The notes under the pieces: generated by a model
The model's input: the letters and a program-made list of their open reading frames with translations, nothing else
What the model was told of the DNA's origin: nothing
Database searches by the model: none
Program-made: the position numbers and the translations under genes
Source of the DNA: Clostridia bacterium
GTDB taxonomy: Bacteria > Bacillota > Clostridia > Christensenellales > CAG-138
DNA length: 64,000 nt
NCBI GenBank assembly: GCA_017523925.1
Contig: JAFWVQ010000064.1
Location: 1 to 64,000 of the forward strand
Direction of reading: 5' to 3'
In this document: one piece after another, positions 25,982-34,563 of the stretch
Numbering within the stretch: position 1 is the first letter of the stretch
Layout: each line of letters starts with the position of its first letter

Positions 25982-26200
25982 CGGCTAAATCGGGTCTGTG
26001 GTTGAAAGTCGATGCCAGTCGCAGGCGAAGCGATCCACGTAAGCGGAGCAAAGCCTCCGTGAGCATGGTGCGGTTTAGATGTAAGTCCTGTCGAGGCGAA
26101 AGCTTCGAGAGAGGCAGTAGTGGGCGGCGCAAAGCTTAGTAGCGAACCCTCCAACAGGCGAGTGTGGGGTCAAAGACCAGGTCAGCCGGTTTAAGCCAAA
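25982..26200 (+). ncRNA. Structured RNA of about 220 nt upstream of a zinc-ribbon gene
   Basis: The transcript is closed by a long stem: GGCTAAATCGG (25983-25993) pairs with CCGGTTTAAGCC (26187-26198) over 11 bp with one bulged A. Inside are CGGAG-CAAAGC-CTCCG (about 26044-26059), TCGAGGC-GAAA-GCTTCGA (about 26091-26108) and GGGTC-AAA-GACC (about 26167-26178), among others. There is no ORF with a ribosome site in it. The zinc-ribbon ATG follows the closing stem by only 24 nt, so the element is either the 5' part of that mRNA or a processed separate RNA. Size, closing stem and position remind me of raiA-motif RNAs of Clostridia, but I cannot confirm the class. Confidence 0.65.
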
Positions 26201-26222
26201 AAACTCTAAGAGGTAAAGATCC

Positions 26223-26498
26223 ATGTTTGAAGACAAGACTCTGGTATGCAAGGATTGCGGCAGCGAATTCGTATTCACCGCAGGCGAGCAGGAATTCTAC
26301 GCCGAAAAGGGCTTCCAGAACGAGCCCTCCCGCTGCAAGGCCTGCAGGTCCAGCCACAAGGCGGCCCGCCGCAGCGGCGAGAGGATCGAGCATCCTGCGG
26401 TTTGCTCCGAGTGCGGCGCAGAATGTACCCTTCCCTTCGTCCCCAAGGACGATCGCCCCGTTTATTGCAGCGACTGCCTGAAGAAGCGCAGGTCGTGA
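26223..26498 (+). CDS. Zinc-ribbon domain protein (zf-trcl-like)
   Basis: A 91-residue protein with two zinc knuckle pairs: CKDCGSEF ... CKACRSSHKAARR in the first half and CSECGAEC ... CSDCLKKRRS in the second. The first part (EDKTLVCKDCGSEFVFTAGEQEFYAEKGF) is the pattern of the small probable-zinc-ribbon family PF13451 found widely in Firmicutes. Function is unknown; nucleic-acid or ribosome binding is plausible from the basic C-terminus. AAGAGGT lies about 8 nt before the ATG, just after the structured RNA. Confidence 0.88.
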   Translation: MFEDKTLVCKDCGSEFVFTAGEQEFYAEKGFQNEPSRCKACRSSHKAARRSGERIEHPAVCSECGAECTLPFVPKDDRPVYCSDCLKKRRS

Positions 26499-26553
26499 CC
26501 CCCCGTTTTCCGCAATCTTGATATAGGAAAATTCCCTGCCGCTCAGCGGCAAA

Positions 26554-26594
26554 AATATCCGCCGTTTCCGATCCGAAGCGGCGGATATTATTTT
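26554..26594 (+). terminator. Terminator of the zinc-ribbon transcript
   Basis: AATATCCGCCG and CGGCGGATATT form an 11-bp perfect stem, followed by ATTTTCC. Confidence 0.8.
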
Positions 26595-26687
26595 CCCGTA
26601 TTCAGGTTTCACGCCCGAAGCTATCGTCGGGTTTCAGCGCGGGTTTCGGTGCGCTGCGCCTGCACCTGCGCTATAAGCGGTAGGATC

Positions 26688-27080
26688 TTACAGTTCGATC
26701 ACGACCGGTGGCTCCGTGAAGGAGGAGAAAACGGCCGTGCCATGAGAAAAGTACAGCACCTCGGTGTTGGAGTCGTTTTCATCGTACATGGCGCGGAGCT
26801 GTGGATAATGATCGAGCATATCCTTTTTCGCTTCAACGCGCTCATCGCGCACAAGCTCGCCCGAAAGGCGCAGCCATTTGCCGTCCTTGAATGCGCAGAT
26901 CTCCACCTTGGGGTTTTTCTCGATCTGCTTGGAAACGCTCTTGACCTTGCCCATCTGGATATAGAGCTTATCCTCGAAGATATTCACCGTTCCGAACGGG
27001 CGTACACGCGGCTGATCGCCTTCGACGGTCGCAAGGTAATACACGCCGCAGTCCTTCAAAAATTCAAACACTTTTTCCAT
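26688..27080 (-). CDS. Pyridoxamine 5'-phosphate oxidase family flavin-binding protein
   Basis: A 130-residue split-barrel protein. The N-terminus FEFLKDCGVYYLATVEGDQPRVRPFGTVNIFEDKLYIQMGKVKSVSKQIEKNP is typical of small FMN-binding PNPOx-like proteins of anaerobes. True PdxH signatures are missing, so it is more likely an FMN- or F420-type reductase or a flavin store than a vitamin B6 enzyme. ATG at 27080 follows AAAGGA; the 14 codons upstream have no family similarity. Confidence 0.88.
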   Translation of the reverse strand: MEKVFEFLKDCGVYYLATVEGDQPRVRPFGTVNIFEDKLYIQMGKVKSVSKQIEKNPKVEICAFKDGKWLRLSGELVRDERVEAKKDMLDHYPQLRAMYDENDSNTEVLYFSHGTAVFSSFTEPPVVIEL

Positions 27081-27213
27081 TTTTCGTCCTTTCCGGCAGC
27101 GAAGCGGGCGGCTCCGCACCATTTTCTTTGGTATGAGCCGATTATATCAGCATATTCGCCTTTCGTCAAATGAAAAAGGCGCAAAATAATTATGACTGTT
27201 TTCCAAAAAGGGC

Positions 27214-27242
27214 TTGAAAAAACGTTCGATTTACGGCATAAT
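27214..27242 (+). promoter_or_regulatory. Promoter of the divIC-ppx operon
   Basis: TTGAAA (27214-27219), 17-nt spacer, CATAAT (27237-27242). Confidence 0.65.
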
Positions 27243-27275
27243 ATAAATACTCGATGCAGTTCGGAGGAAAACGCG

Positions 27276-27653
27276 ATGAGCATTCGGTTTTTCAATAAGC
27301 TTCATAAGCTGGCGCACGACGATCGCGGCAGGCTGAGATCCTCGGCGATCATCACCATAGGCGTATGCGCGGTGCTGTTTGCAGCCGCCATCGCCGTTTT
27401 GGTCGTTTTCCCCGGTCAGAACGAAAGGCGCAGGCAGCTTGAAGCCGAACGCGCCAAAAAGGAAGAGGAGCTCGACGCGCTCATGCTCCAAAAGGAGTTT
27501 TTGCAGGAACTTTCCTCGCTCGATGAAAGCAGGGAGTATCTTATCAGATATCTTCGCGAAACGCAGGGCTACATCATGAACGGCGATATCCGCGTTGATC
27601 TTGCGGATCCCGACCTTGTGATACCCACGCCCGAACCCGCTGCCGAGAATTGA
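27276..27653 (+). CDS. DivIC/FtsB-like septum formation protein
   Basis: A 125-residue single-pass membrane protein: cytosolic N-terminus, one helix at about residues 24-46 (SAIITIGVCAVLFAAAIAVLVVF), then an extracellular coiled coil (NERRRQLEAERAKKEEELDALMLQKEFLQEL) and a short conserved-looking end (YLIRYLRETQGYI). This layout is that of DivIC/FtsB, which joins FtsL and FtsQ in the divisome. GGAGG lies 7 nt before ATG 27276. It opens an operon with a Ppx/GppA gene, as DivIC often does in Firmicutes. Confidence 0.82.
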   Translation: MSIRFFNKLHKLAHDDRGRLRSSAIITIGVCAVLFAAAIAVLVVFPGQNERRRQLEAERAKKEEELDALMLQKEFLQELSSLDESREYLIRYLRETQGYIMNGDIRVDLADPDLVIPTPEPAAEN

Positions 27654-27675
27654 TCCACGGCCTTCGGATATTGGT

Positions 27676-28575
27676 ATGGAAAGCAGCAGAAGATTTGCGG
27701 TAATCGACATCGGCTCAAACTCCGTTCGCATGATGCTTCAGGGCGCGGCCGAAAAATACAGTGTCACCACGCGGCTCGGCACAGGGCTTGCGCAAAGCGG
27801 CAGGCTCGAGCCTGCGCGCGCCAAGCACAGCGCGATCGTGACGGCAAGATTTGCTAGCGAGGCTCGCAAGCTGGGCTTCATCCCCCTTGCGTATGCAACG
27901 AGCGCTGTTCGCGACGCAGAGAACAGGAGCGAGTTCCTCGAGCTTGTAAAGCTCACGAGCGGCATCGATATCGACGTTCTAAGCGGCGAGCGCGAAGCAA
28001 AGTACGCTCATCAAGCCGTTTGCGGCGACAGGGGCGGCGGGCTCATAGATATCGGCGGCGCCTCGATGCAGTTCGTTTCGGATAATTTTGCGAGGAGCTT
28101 CCCCGTTGGCTGCGTTCGCGGCAAGGATATCGCGGCGGAGCTCACGGCGCACCTCGATCAGCCCGATAACTACCCCGCGCAGCGCGAGGCACTCTGCGGC
28201 TATATCGACAAGCTTGTTAAGCCGTATATCGAAACGCTCAAAAGCGAATGCTTTGCGCCATGCTTCGGCGTTGGCGGCACGATAACTACGCTTTGTGCGC
28301 TCAATGTTGACAGGGAGGCGCAGAGCAAGCTCATCGGCGACGGCAAGTCCATGAGCCGCGCCGAGCTTGAGAAGCTTATTAACCATCTCCACGCACTTGG
28401 CGGCCTTCGCGCGAGGGTGGGCGTGCTTTCAGTACGGCACGACGTTATCCTCTACGGTGCTGCGCTGCTTTCAAAGGCCATGGAGCTGCTCGGGCTCGAT
28501 TCGATAACCGCAAGCCTGCGCGACGGGCTGGACGGCTATCTTGAGGCCGCGATCCGCGGCGAGCTCGGCGAGTGA
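27676..28575 (+). CDS. Ppx/GppA family phosphatase
   Basis: A 299-residue member of the exopolyphosphatase / guanosine pentaphosphatase family (actin-like ATPase fold). Motifs: VIDIGSNSVRMML at the N-terminus, YATSAVRDAENR, the second phosphate loop GLIDIGGASMQF and GVGGTITTL. It is a short, single-domain form like those of Gram-positives, without the C-terminal HD-like domain of E. coli Ppx. Substrate could be polyphosphate or pppGpp. Second gene of the operon. Confidence 0.92.
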   Translation: MESSRRFAVIDIGSNSVRMMLQGAAEKYSVTTRLGTGLAQSGRLEPARAKHSAIVTARFASEARKLGFIPLAYATSAVRDAENRSEFLELVKLTSGIDIDVLSGEREAKYAHQAVCGDRGGGLIDIGGASMQFVSDNFARSFPVGCVRGKDIAAELTAHLDQPDNYPAQREALCGYIDKLVKPYIETLKSECFAPCFGVGGTITTLCALNVDREAQSKLIGDGKSMSRAELEKLINHLHALGGLRARVGVLSVRHDVILYGAALLSKAMELLGLDSITASLRDGLDGYLEAAIRGELGE

Positions 28576-28687
28576 AGCTGAGCATCTCCGACGCAGGGCG
28601 CTGCAAGGGACTCCCGCTCGGGAGCCATGTTAATCGGAGCAGGATAAAACAGTTTTTTTCAGCAATAAAACCGTTCGGAGAAAGAAT

Positions 28688-29278
28688 ATGAAACTGATCA
28701 TCGCATCAAACAACAAGCATAAGCTGGCCGAGATCGAGCAGATACTCGGCGACTAATTCAGCACCATCCTCTCCATGAGCGAGGCGGGCATCGAGCTCGA
28801 CACCGTTGAGGATCAGCCGAGCTTTCTTGGAAACGCAAAGAAAAAGGCGCTTGAGGCGCTGGCGCTGATGCCCGGCGCTGCGGTGCTTGCGGACGACTCC
28901 GGTCTGTGCGTGGACGCGCTTGACGGCGCTCCGGGCATTTACTCCGCAAGGTATGCGGGCGAAGGGCATGACGACGCTCAAAACAGGCGCAAGCTGCTCG
29001 AGGAGCTCAAGGACGTTCCCGAGGGCGAGCGCGGCGCACATTTTGCCTGCGCGATGGTGCTTGCGCAGAGCGGCAGGCCGATCGTTCAGGCTGTTGGCAA
29101 GGTCCACGGCAGCATCCTCTTTGAGGAGCGCGGCGAGAACGGGTTTGGGTACGATTCGCTGTTTTACTACGAGCCGGACGGCTGCAGCTTCGCCGAGCTT
29201 TCCGCCGAGCGCAAGAACGAGGTCAGCCACCGCCGCAACGCGCTCAAGATGCTTCTTGCCGCCCTTGATACGGAGTGA
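28688..29278 (+). pseudogene. rdgB: XTP/dITP diphosphatase interrupted by an in-frame stop
   Basis: The enzyme hydrolyses non-canonical purine triphosphates (XTP, dITP). The frame begins at ATG 28688 with GGAG 7 nt upstream and reads MKLIIASNNKHKLAEIEQILGD, the correct RdgB start including the substrate-binding SNNKHK. Codon 23 is TAA (28754-28756), then the same frame continues FSTILSMSEAGIELDTVEDQPSF and on to the normal end, with LADDSGLCVDALDGAPGIYSARYAG, GFGYDSLFYYEP and SHRRNAL all intact. One base change (TAC or TAT to TAA) explains it. Re-initiation at ATG 28775 would give a 167-residue protein without the SNNKHK loop. Sequencing error is possible. Confidence 0.9.
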
Positions 29279-29283
29279 GCGGC

Positions 29284-29775
29284 ATGATCAAGCTCGGAGT
29301 TTTGAGCGATACTCACGGCAACTCCCCCGCTGCGGACGCCGCATTGAAGCTGATCGGCCCCGTTGACGGCTACCTACACCTTGGCGACGTGGTCACCGAT
29401 GCCGACAGGATCGCGTCCGTGACCGGCAAGCCCGTGTATTCGGTGCGCGGCAACTGCGACAGCATCCTCGGTCCGGCCGCCGAGAGGCCGACAGAGCTTG
29501 CGGTCGAGTTCGAGGGAGTGAAGCTGCTGCTCGTGCACGGACACAAGCACGGTATAGATGCATATTCGACCTTTACCGCAAGAGAGCGCGCTATTGAGCT
29601 CGGCTGTTCGGCGCTTGTGTACGGGCATACGCATATCCCGCAGCTCGTTCAGCGCGACGGCATAATCGTGCTGAATCCCGGCAGCCCCTCCATCCCGCGG
29701 GGCGGTTACAAGCCCTCCTGCGCCGTGATCGAGATCGAGAACGGCAAGCTGCGCGGAAGGATACTGACGCTGTGA
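29284..29775 (+). CDS. YfcE/MJ0936-type metallophosphoesterase
   Basis: A 163-residue calcineurin-like phosphodiesterase of the small YfcE group. Metal-binding motifs in order: LSDTHGN, HLGDVVTD, VRGNCD, LVHGHKHG and YGHTHIPQL, then LNPGSPSIPRGG. ATG at 29284 is chosen over an upstream GTG because GGAG lies 8 nt before it; the gene follows rdgB by 5 nt. rdgB and yfcE-like genes are neighbours in many Firmicutes. Confidence 0.93.
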   Translation: MIKLGVLSDTHGNSPAADAALKLIGPVDGYLHLGDVVTDADRIASVTGKPVYSVRGNCDSILGPAAERPTELAVEFEGVKLLLVHGHKHGIDAYSTFTARERAIELGCSALVYGHTHIPQLVQRDGIIVLNPGSPSIPRGGYKPSCAVIEIENGKLRGRILTL

Positions 29776-29814
29776 GCTGGCTTGACGCAAAGCGATAATA
29801 AGCAAATACGCTAT

Positions 29815-29846
29815 CAAAAAAGCAGAGCTTGCGGGCTCTGCTTTTG
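29815..29846. terminator. Bidirectional terminator
   Basis: AAAAGCAGAGC and GCTCTGCTTTT pair around TTGCGG. It ends the plus-strand operon and the minus-strand membrane-protein gene. Confidence 0.85.
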
Positions 29847-29899
29847 AATTTATGCTGTTATTCGATTTGGAAGAGATCCCTTCGGGATCCCTTCCACAA

Positions 29900-29928
29900 C
29901 TATTCACTATTCATTATTCACTATTTAG
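29900..29928. repeat. Short direct repeats of TATTCACT/TATTCATT
   Basis: Three near-identical 8-9 bp units follow one another just past the end of the gene at 29940. Such runs are common in AT-rich intergenic DNA and have no assigned role. Confidence 0.4.
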
Positions 29929-29939
29929 TATCCACCGGA

Positions 29940-30551
29940 TCAATAATGCGGAATATCCGTTTCAAGCTGCGAGTAGTCCGGCGTTGCACCGGGTTCGATC
30001 TCGGGATCCTTCTGCTGCACGCTCAACATCGTGATGAACCACCGCCCGTCGATCTTCTCGAGGCGGATCTCCATGCGCGAATCCTCCCACTGCGGAACAT
30101 TGTCCTTATTGCTGTCGTTATTTGCATTGGCCTGGATGTTCACGACCTGCTCGAGCACGCGCACCGTGGCCTCGGTGGACCAGGGGTAGACCTTGATCTT
30201 CTCGATGGAGAGACGGTAGTCGTAGGAGTCCACGCGGAAGGCATCGTACCTGCCGCTGTCTATCGCGTCGTCTCGAACGAGCCAATCCTTGAAGAAATAT
30301 TCCTGAAGCTCCGATGACGGTCTTATGCCGAGGATGCAGTCCGCACGGCGCTCAAGGCCTTCGGTCACGATGATATAGATGTTGCTGACGCTCATCATCT
30401 CCACAAGCGCGAAGAAGCAGAGCGCGACCACGAGCGTAATGATCAGCATGATCTTGAGAACGTACCAAAGCGAACGCCTCGTGATGCCGAGCGCGCTTCT
30501 CTTCTCCTGCTGCTCCGGGTCCTTATTCTGTTTTATATTCGTTTCGCCCAT
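29940..30551 (-). CDS. Single-pass membrane protein of unknown function
   Basis: A 203-residue protein: a charged cytosolic N-terminus (about 25 residues), one helix at about residues 30-52 (YVLKIMLIITLVVALCFFALVEMM) and an extracellular domain of about 150 residues. The latter alternates strands and ends in a pattern (EATVRVLEQVVNIQ ... EIRLEKIDGRWFITML) like NTF2-type domains that carry a helper role in lipid or wall export. No catalytic motif is seen. It has its own promoter and follows the large membrane protein. Confidence 0.7.
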   Translation of the reverse strand: MGETNIKQNKDPEQQEKRSALGITRRSLWYVLKIMLIITLVVALCFFALVEMMSVSNIYIIVTEGLERRADCILGIRPSSELQEYFFKDWLVRDDAIDSGRYDAFRVDSYDYRLSIEKIKVYPWSTEATVRVLEQVVNIQANANNDSNKDNVPQWEDSRMEIRLEKIDGRWFITMLSVQQKDPEIEPGATPDYSQLETDIPHY

Positions 30552-30597
30552 TTAAGCTGTACCTTTCACATATCGCGGCAAGCCGCTGTATCTCATT

Positions 30598-30626
30598 ATT
30601 TTACCACAAATCCGCTTCAGTATCAA
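30598..30626 (-). promoter_or_regulatory. Sigma-A promoter of the single-pass membrane protein gene
   Basis: TTGATA (30621-30626), 17-nt spacer, TAAAAT (30598-30603), minus strand. Confidence 0.75.
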
Positions 30627-30711
30627 GTGCGATCAAGCCGCATCATACGGCTGGCAAGTCGATGAAAGAGGGATTTTTCCGAGCAAGGGGCTCAACTCTC
30701 CCCCGTTCGGC

Positions 30712-33150
30712 CTATCTGCCGATCTTGAACAGCGAAACGCCGCCGCTTGAATACACCTTTTCAAGATTTGCATTGAACCAAGCCGAGTCCACCTGATATC
30801 TGCCGGTTTCATTGGAGCTGATCAGCACGTAGTCTATGCCGTACTGCTCGGCGTAACGCATAAGGTTCTGCGCGGGGTCGGTGTACATGCCCGCTATCAG
30901 CTTCTGGCGGGAGCCGTAGTCCACGCCGTGCCAATGCAGGAAGGTGCCGGAGCCGCAGAAGAGGTTCCTGCCCGTCAGCATCGCTATCGCGTTGTTGTGG
31001 TTGTTGTGAGTCAGGAAGGTGGCGTCCGACTCGGTGTTTTCCTTTATCCAATCGGTGAGCTTGACGAGGCTTGCGGGGGTCACCTCATAGCCGGATTCGA
31101 CGTAGGTGAGGCTGCGCCTGCCGTTTGCATCCGCCGTGATATCGTAGTGGTCGCCCGAAACATATTCACGGGCAAGCGTCATCACGCCCGAAAGCATGAT
31201 GGTCAGCAGCGCAAAAGCAAGCAGCATATACCTTGCGGCTGTGCGCGGGATATCCGTCACGCGCTTTGCCTCCGCATCCGCTTCACCCTCCTTGAACGCC
31301 CGCTCGGCAAGCCTTGAAGCGAGCAGCTCCGAAACTATGCCGCAGCTCAGAGCGAACCATACGAACAGCAGCTTGTTGTTGTCGTAGGGGTTCGGCTGGA
31401 AGAGCAGGATCTCGCAGACGGCCCAGATGACGAGCGAACCCGCGTAGAAGCGGCGATGTTCCTTTTTAAGAAGGATGAAGGCGATCGGCATCAGGATGAA
31501 GATGAGGCCGAGATTCTTAATATAGAACCACAGCCAGGAATCGCTGTCGTTGTCCCAGTTGAAATTCCAGCGCAGGAAGGACTCGCTGTCCGCCGACTGC
31601 TTGAAGGTGAAGCCGAAGAGCTGGGGCGCGGCGAGCAGCAGGGCTATCGCGCCGAAGAGCACGAAGAAAAGCATGTGCTTGTTGCCGCTTTTGATCTCGT
31701 CCAACGTTATCTCGGCGCCCTCACCGCGTTTTGAGAGCCAGATCAGCACGAAGGATATGCCGAGCCCGACGAGCGGAGCTATCACCGCGAGCACCGAGCC
31801 CTTGTTTGCGCCGAATGCGCCGGCGGTGCCGATGACGGCGGCCATCAGCATGAGCCCGACGATGAGCGCGGGCTGTCTGCTTTGCTTGAGCGCTTTATAG
31901 AGCTCTATGGCGAGGATGGCCAGCGCGATAAGCGTGAGCGCGGCGAAGGCGACGGTGGTTATGGTTGCCGCAACGCCTTTGGGATTCTCGGCAAGCTTGA
32001 GCATCCTCAGCGCGCCGAGTATAAGCATGATCAGGAAAACGCCGATGCATTTTATGAGCACGCGGGTATTTTCGCCCGGATGGCGTTCAAGTATGCGCTC
32101 AAAGAGAGCCGTTACGAAGAGATAGGCGGAGATGATGCCGAGCGCTACGAAGGAATGCGTATGCACGAGCGGCATGGCGCCCGCAAGGATGCCGAGCGGG
32201 ATGAAGAGCCTGTTCTCCTTCTCGATAGCGGCGCGGTAGAGCAGCGTCAGCGACGGGAACAGCAGCGCCCAGCCGAAGAGCGTCGCCCTCTGGGGCACGA
32301 GCATATCTGCGATCGCATTGACCCACCTGAGCCCCTGCGCGGGGATGTTCGTGGGCGCCTGATAGAAGCCCTGCATCATGTCCTTGAGCCTATCCACGCC
32401 CTCGGAGGCGAGCAGGAGCTTGTTGTTGAAGATGTATGCAAAGCCGAGACCGCCGCCTATAAAGAACATGTACGTTGCGATGACGGTGGTCTTGGTGCGC
32501 TTGAACCAGGTGTCGAAGAGGCAGTAAACGCCGAGCGTGACCACGACGCAGGCATAGAGCGCCGGAAGCAGCGCGGAGAGCCTCAGCGAAGCGCCGAGCG
32601 TGTAGAAGGTGGAGCTCACGCTGTCGCACAGGAAGGGGTAGCCGAGCGGCGTGCCGGGAAGCAGCGAATACTCGGGCGGGAAGGTCTGCTGCACGCTGAT
32701 CGAAGTGATGAACCCGAGATGCATGCAAAGATCGCCGTAGGTGCACTGGCCAACGTGCAGCGAGCCGTTGGACGCCTCGACGATGGTGTGGTTCAGATGC
32801 AGTATGAATAGAATGAGCGTGATCGGAACGACGGTGAGCAGTATCGGCGCAAGGCGGAGCTTTTCATGCCCGGGCGGCACCTGCTCGGCGCCGCTCTTTG
32901 CGCGCCGAAACGCCTTGATGCGGAAGGCGGCCGTGATCACGATCGCGGCGGCGAGCGCAAGAAGCTGAGCCGTTAGGGTGAATTTCAGGATGAATGCAAA
33001 GAGCGTCGGCAGCCAAATGAGCATCACAAGCCCTATCGTAAGGCCGAAGGTGAGCTTTCGCAGCATATCGTCGCGCCTGAACACCTCGAGCGCGATCAGC
33101 ACTCCGCAGGCGGCGAAGGCAAGCATATACAATACAGATATTATACCCAT
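30712..33150 (-). CDS. Large polytopic membrane protein, GT-C-like
   Basis: An 812-residue protein with about 14-16 hydrophobic helices and a C-terminal extracellular domain (LTDWIKENTESDATFLTHNNHNN ... RYAEQYGIDYVLISSNE ... VYSSGGVSLFKIGR). Helix bundle first, soluble domain with an IDYVLIS-type strand last, is the arrangement of GT-C glycosyltransferases and related polyprenol-sugar transferases. An acidic loop after the first helices (YGDLCMHLGFITSI) fits a GT-C site. Substrate unknown. ATG at 33150 follows AAAGGA; the upstream extension of the frame lacks a ribosome site. It lies next to the signal peptidase cluster. Confidence 0.72.
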   Translation of the reverse strand: MGIISVLYMLAFAACGVLIALEVFRRDDMLRKLTFGLTIGLVMLIWLPTLFAFILKFTLTAQLLALAAAIVITAAFRIKAFRRAKSGAEQVPPGHEKLRLAPILLTVVPITLILFILHLNHTIVEASNGSLHVGQCTYGDLCMHLGFITSISVQQTFPPEYSLLPGTPLGYPFLCDSVSSTFYTLGASLRLSALLPALYACVVVTLGVYCLFDTWFKRTKTTVIATYMFFIGGGLGFAYIFNNKLLLASEGVDRLKDMMQGFYQAPTNIPAQGLRWVNAIADMLVPQRATLFGWALLFPSLTLLYRAAIEKENRLFIPLGILAGAMPLVHTHSFVALGIISAYLFVTALFERILERHPGENTRVLIKCIGVFLIMLILGALRMLKLAENPKGVAATITTVAFAALTLIALAILAIELYKALKQSRQPALIVGLMLMAAVIGTAGAFGANKGSVLAVIAPLVGLGISFVLIWLSKRGEGAEITLDEIKSGNKHMLFFVLFGAIALLLAAPQLFGFTFKQSADSESFLRWNFNWDNDSDSWLWFYIKNLGLIFILMPIAFILLKKEHRRFYAGSLVIWAVCEILLFQPNPYDNNKLLFVWFALSCGIVSELLASRLAERAFKEGEADAEAKRVTDIPRTAARYMLLAFALLTIMLSGVMTLAREYVSGDHYDITADANGRRSLTYVESGYEVTPASLVKLTDWIKENTESDATFLTHNNHNNAIAMLTGRNLFCGSGTFLHWHGVDYGSRQKLIAGMYTDPAQNLMRYAEQYGIDYVLISSNETGRYQVDSAWFNANLEKVYSSGGVSLFKIGR

Positions 33151-33237
33151 GGTTACTGTTCCTTTAGCTTGATTTTTGAAGGCCGATAAAAACCGCAAAG
33201 GCCGAACAGCGGAAACGGGGCTGCTCGGCACGGGGCA

Positions 33238-33807
33238 TCATTTGAAGGTTTGGAATCGCTCGAACGGGAATGCGATGAAGCGCACCTCGCCGAGGATATC
33301 GGTTATTTGGACGGTCAGCTCCTTGATGCTGTCCTTCGAGACCATCATGCGGTCGTCCGGAAGGACGAAAACACAGCCGGTCGGAACGATGAACTCCTCG
33401 CGGATGCCATCGTACATTTCGTAGGTATAGGCGGACTCATCCAGATACGCGCCGTCGATATAGACCCGCCCCTCGGCGATCGTGACCTTCTCGCCCGCAA
33501 AGGCAATGGCGCGAACGAGCCTTCTGCCGCTCGCATCGCCGCCGACGGTGATCTTCTTGAGCACGACCACGTCGCCGCGATCCAGACCGAAGATATACTT
33601 GGAAAACCTGTCCGCAAACACGAGATCGCCGTCATCGAAGCCGCCCACGCCCGTGTCGCTCACGCTGAGCGGGCTGAACACCACAAACAGCAGTATTGCG
33701 GCGAGGCTGAGGCTGATAACGGCTATCGTGAGCCAGTCGAGAAGCTTATAGCCGATGTTTCTTCTCTGACCGCTCCTTGGCCGCAGTGCCGAGTTTTTTC
33801 CGTTCAT
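33238..33807 (-). CDS. Signal-peptidase-I-like protein lacking the catalytic pair
   Basis: A 189-residue protein with one N-terminal helix (about 24-44) and a type I signal peptidase fold: DRGDVVVLKK, GRRLVRAIAFAGEKVTIAEGRVYIDGAYLDESAY and a C-terminal LPDDRMMVSKDS. The Ser-Met-x-Pro box expected near residue 55 reads DTGVGGFDDGD, so the nucleophilic Ser is gone. The general-base Lys of VKRxIGLPG is replaced (LVRAIAFAG), and the GDNRxxSxDSR box is degraded. It overlaps the intact peptidase gene upstream by 4 nt (ATGA), so the two are made together. It is probably an inactive paralogue with an accessory role. Confidence 0.85.
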   Translation of the reverse strand: MNGKNSALRPRSGQRRNIGYKLLDWLTIAVISLSLAAILLFVVFSPLSVSDTGVGGFDDGDLVFADRFSKYIFGLDRGDVVVLKKITVGGDASGRRLVRAIAFAGEKVTIAEGRVYIDGAYLDESAYTYEMYDGIREEFIVPTGCVFVLPDDRMMVSKDSIKELTVQITDILGEVRFIAFPFERFQTFK

Positions 33808-34496
33808 TTGCTCACACTCCTGATCTTATTCAAGGGCCACACAACGGCTCTGACCCTGCCGAGCACGTTCTCCGCGGCGATCGGGCCGACGTCCTCATCG
33901 CGGCTGTCGTGGGATTTGTTTCGGTTATCGCCGATCACGAAATAGTATCCCTCCGGCACGGTATAGCTGCCGTTCTCGCTGCCGACGGTGTTTATAAGCT
34001 TATAGATATTGCCAATCCAATACGCGCTTTCATCGATCTGCTCGTCGTTTATCAGAACGCAGCCCTTGCTGATCGTGATCTTCTCGCCCGGCAAGGCGAT
34101 GACGCGCTTTACGAAGCGCTCGGTCCTGTTGGGGTAGCGTACTATGACGATGTCGCCGCGCTGAGGCTCACGGAACCAGTAGCTGACCTTTTCAACGAGC
34201 ACGCGCTCGCCGTCCATCAGGGTGGTCTGCATCGAGGGGCCGTCCACAACGGTCGGCTCGGCGATGAACTGGCGTATCGCGAACGCCGCCGCCATCACGC
34301 ACAGCAGCACGAGCAGGAACGGGAGCGTAAAGGTCCTGTTCAGCGCAGAATGATCCTTATGCAGCTTTTCCGCCGCCTTTGAGAAGGCGCCGTTCGTTTT
34401 TCGGTCCACCTCAACGGGCCGATCGGCAAACGCCGAGGCGGTCGAGCCTATATCAAGTTCTTCGTTAATATCTTGGGAATGGTCGTTTCTTTCCAT
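33804..34496 (-). CDS. Type I signal peptidase (first copy)
   Basis: Cleaves signal peptides from exported proteins at the outer face of the membrane. The 230-residue protein has an about 55-residue cytosolic N-terminus, one helix (about 57-76), then the catalytic boxes: VVDGPSMQTTLMDGE (Ser88), RGDIVIVRYP, RFVKRVIALPGEKI (Lys130) and FVIGDNRNKSHDSR. All conserved residues are present. It shares high similarity with the second copy at 35026-35697 and overlaps the degenerate copy by 4 nt. Confidence 0.96.
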   Translation of the reverse strand: MERNDHSQDINEELDIGSTASAFADRPVEVDRKTNGAFSKAAEKLHKDHSALNRTFTLPFLLVLLCVMAAAFAIRQFIAEPTVVDGPSMQTTLMDGERVLVEKVSYWFREPQRGDIVIVRYPNRTERFVKRVIALPGEKITISKGCVLINDEQIDESAYWIGNIYKLINTVGSENGSYTVPEGYYFVIGDNRNKSHDSRDEDVGPIAAENVLGRVRAVVWPLNKIRSVSK

Positions 34497-34563
34497 ATTT
34501 CACCGATCCGCAGTCGTTTTTTGATTTATTATTTTCATTATTTTCGTTTCATCGCAATCGGGA

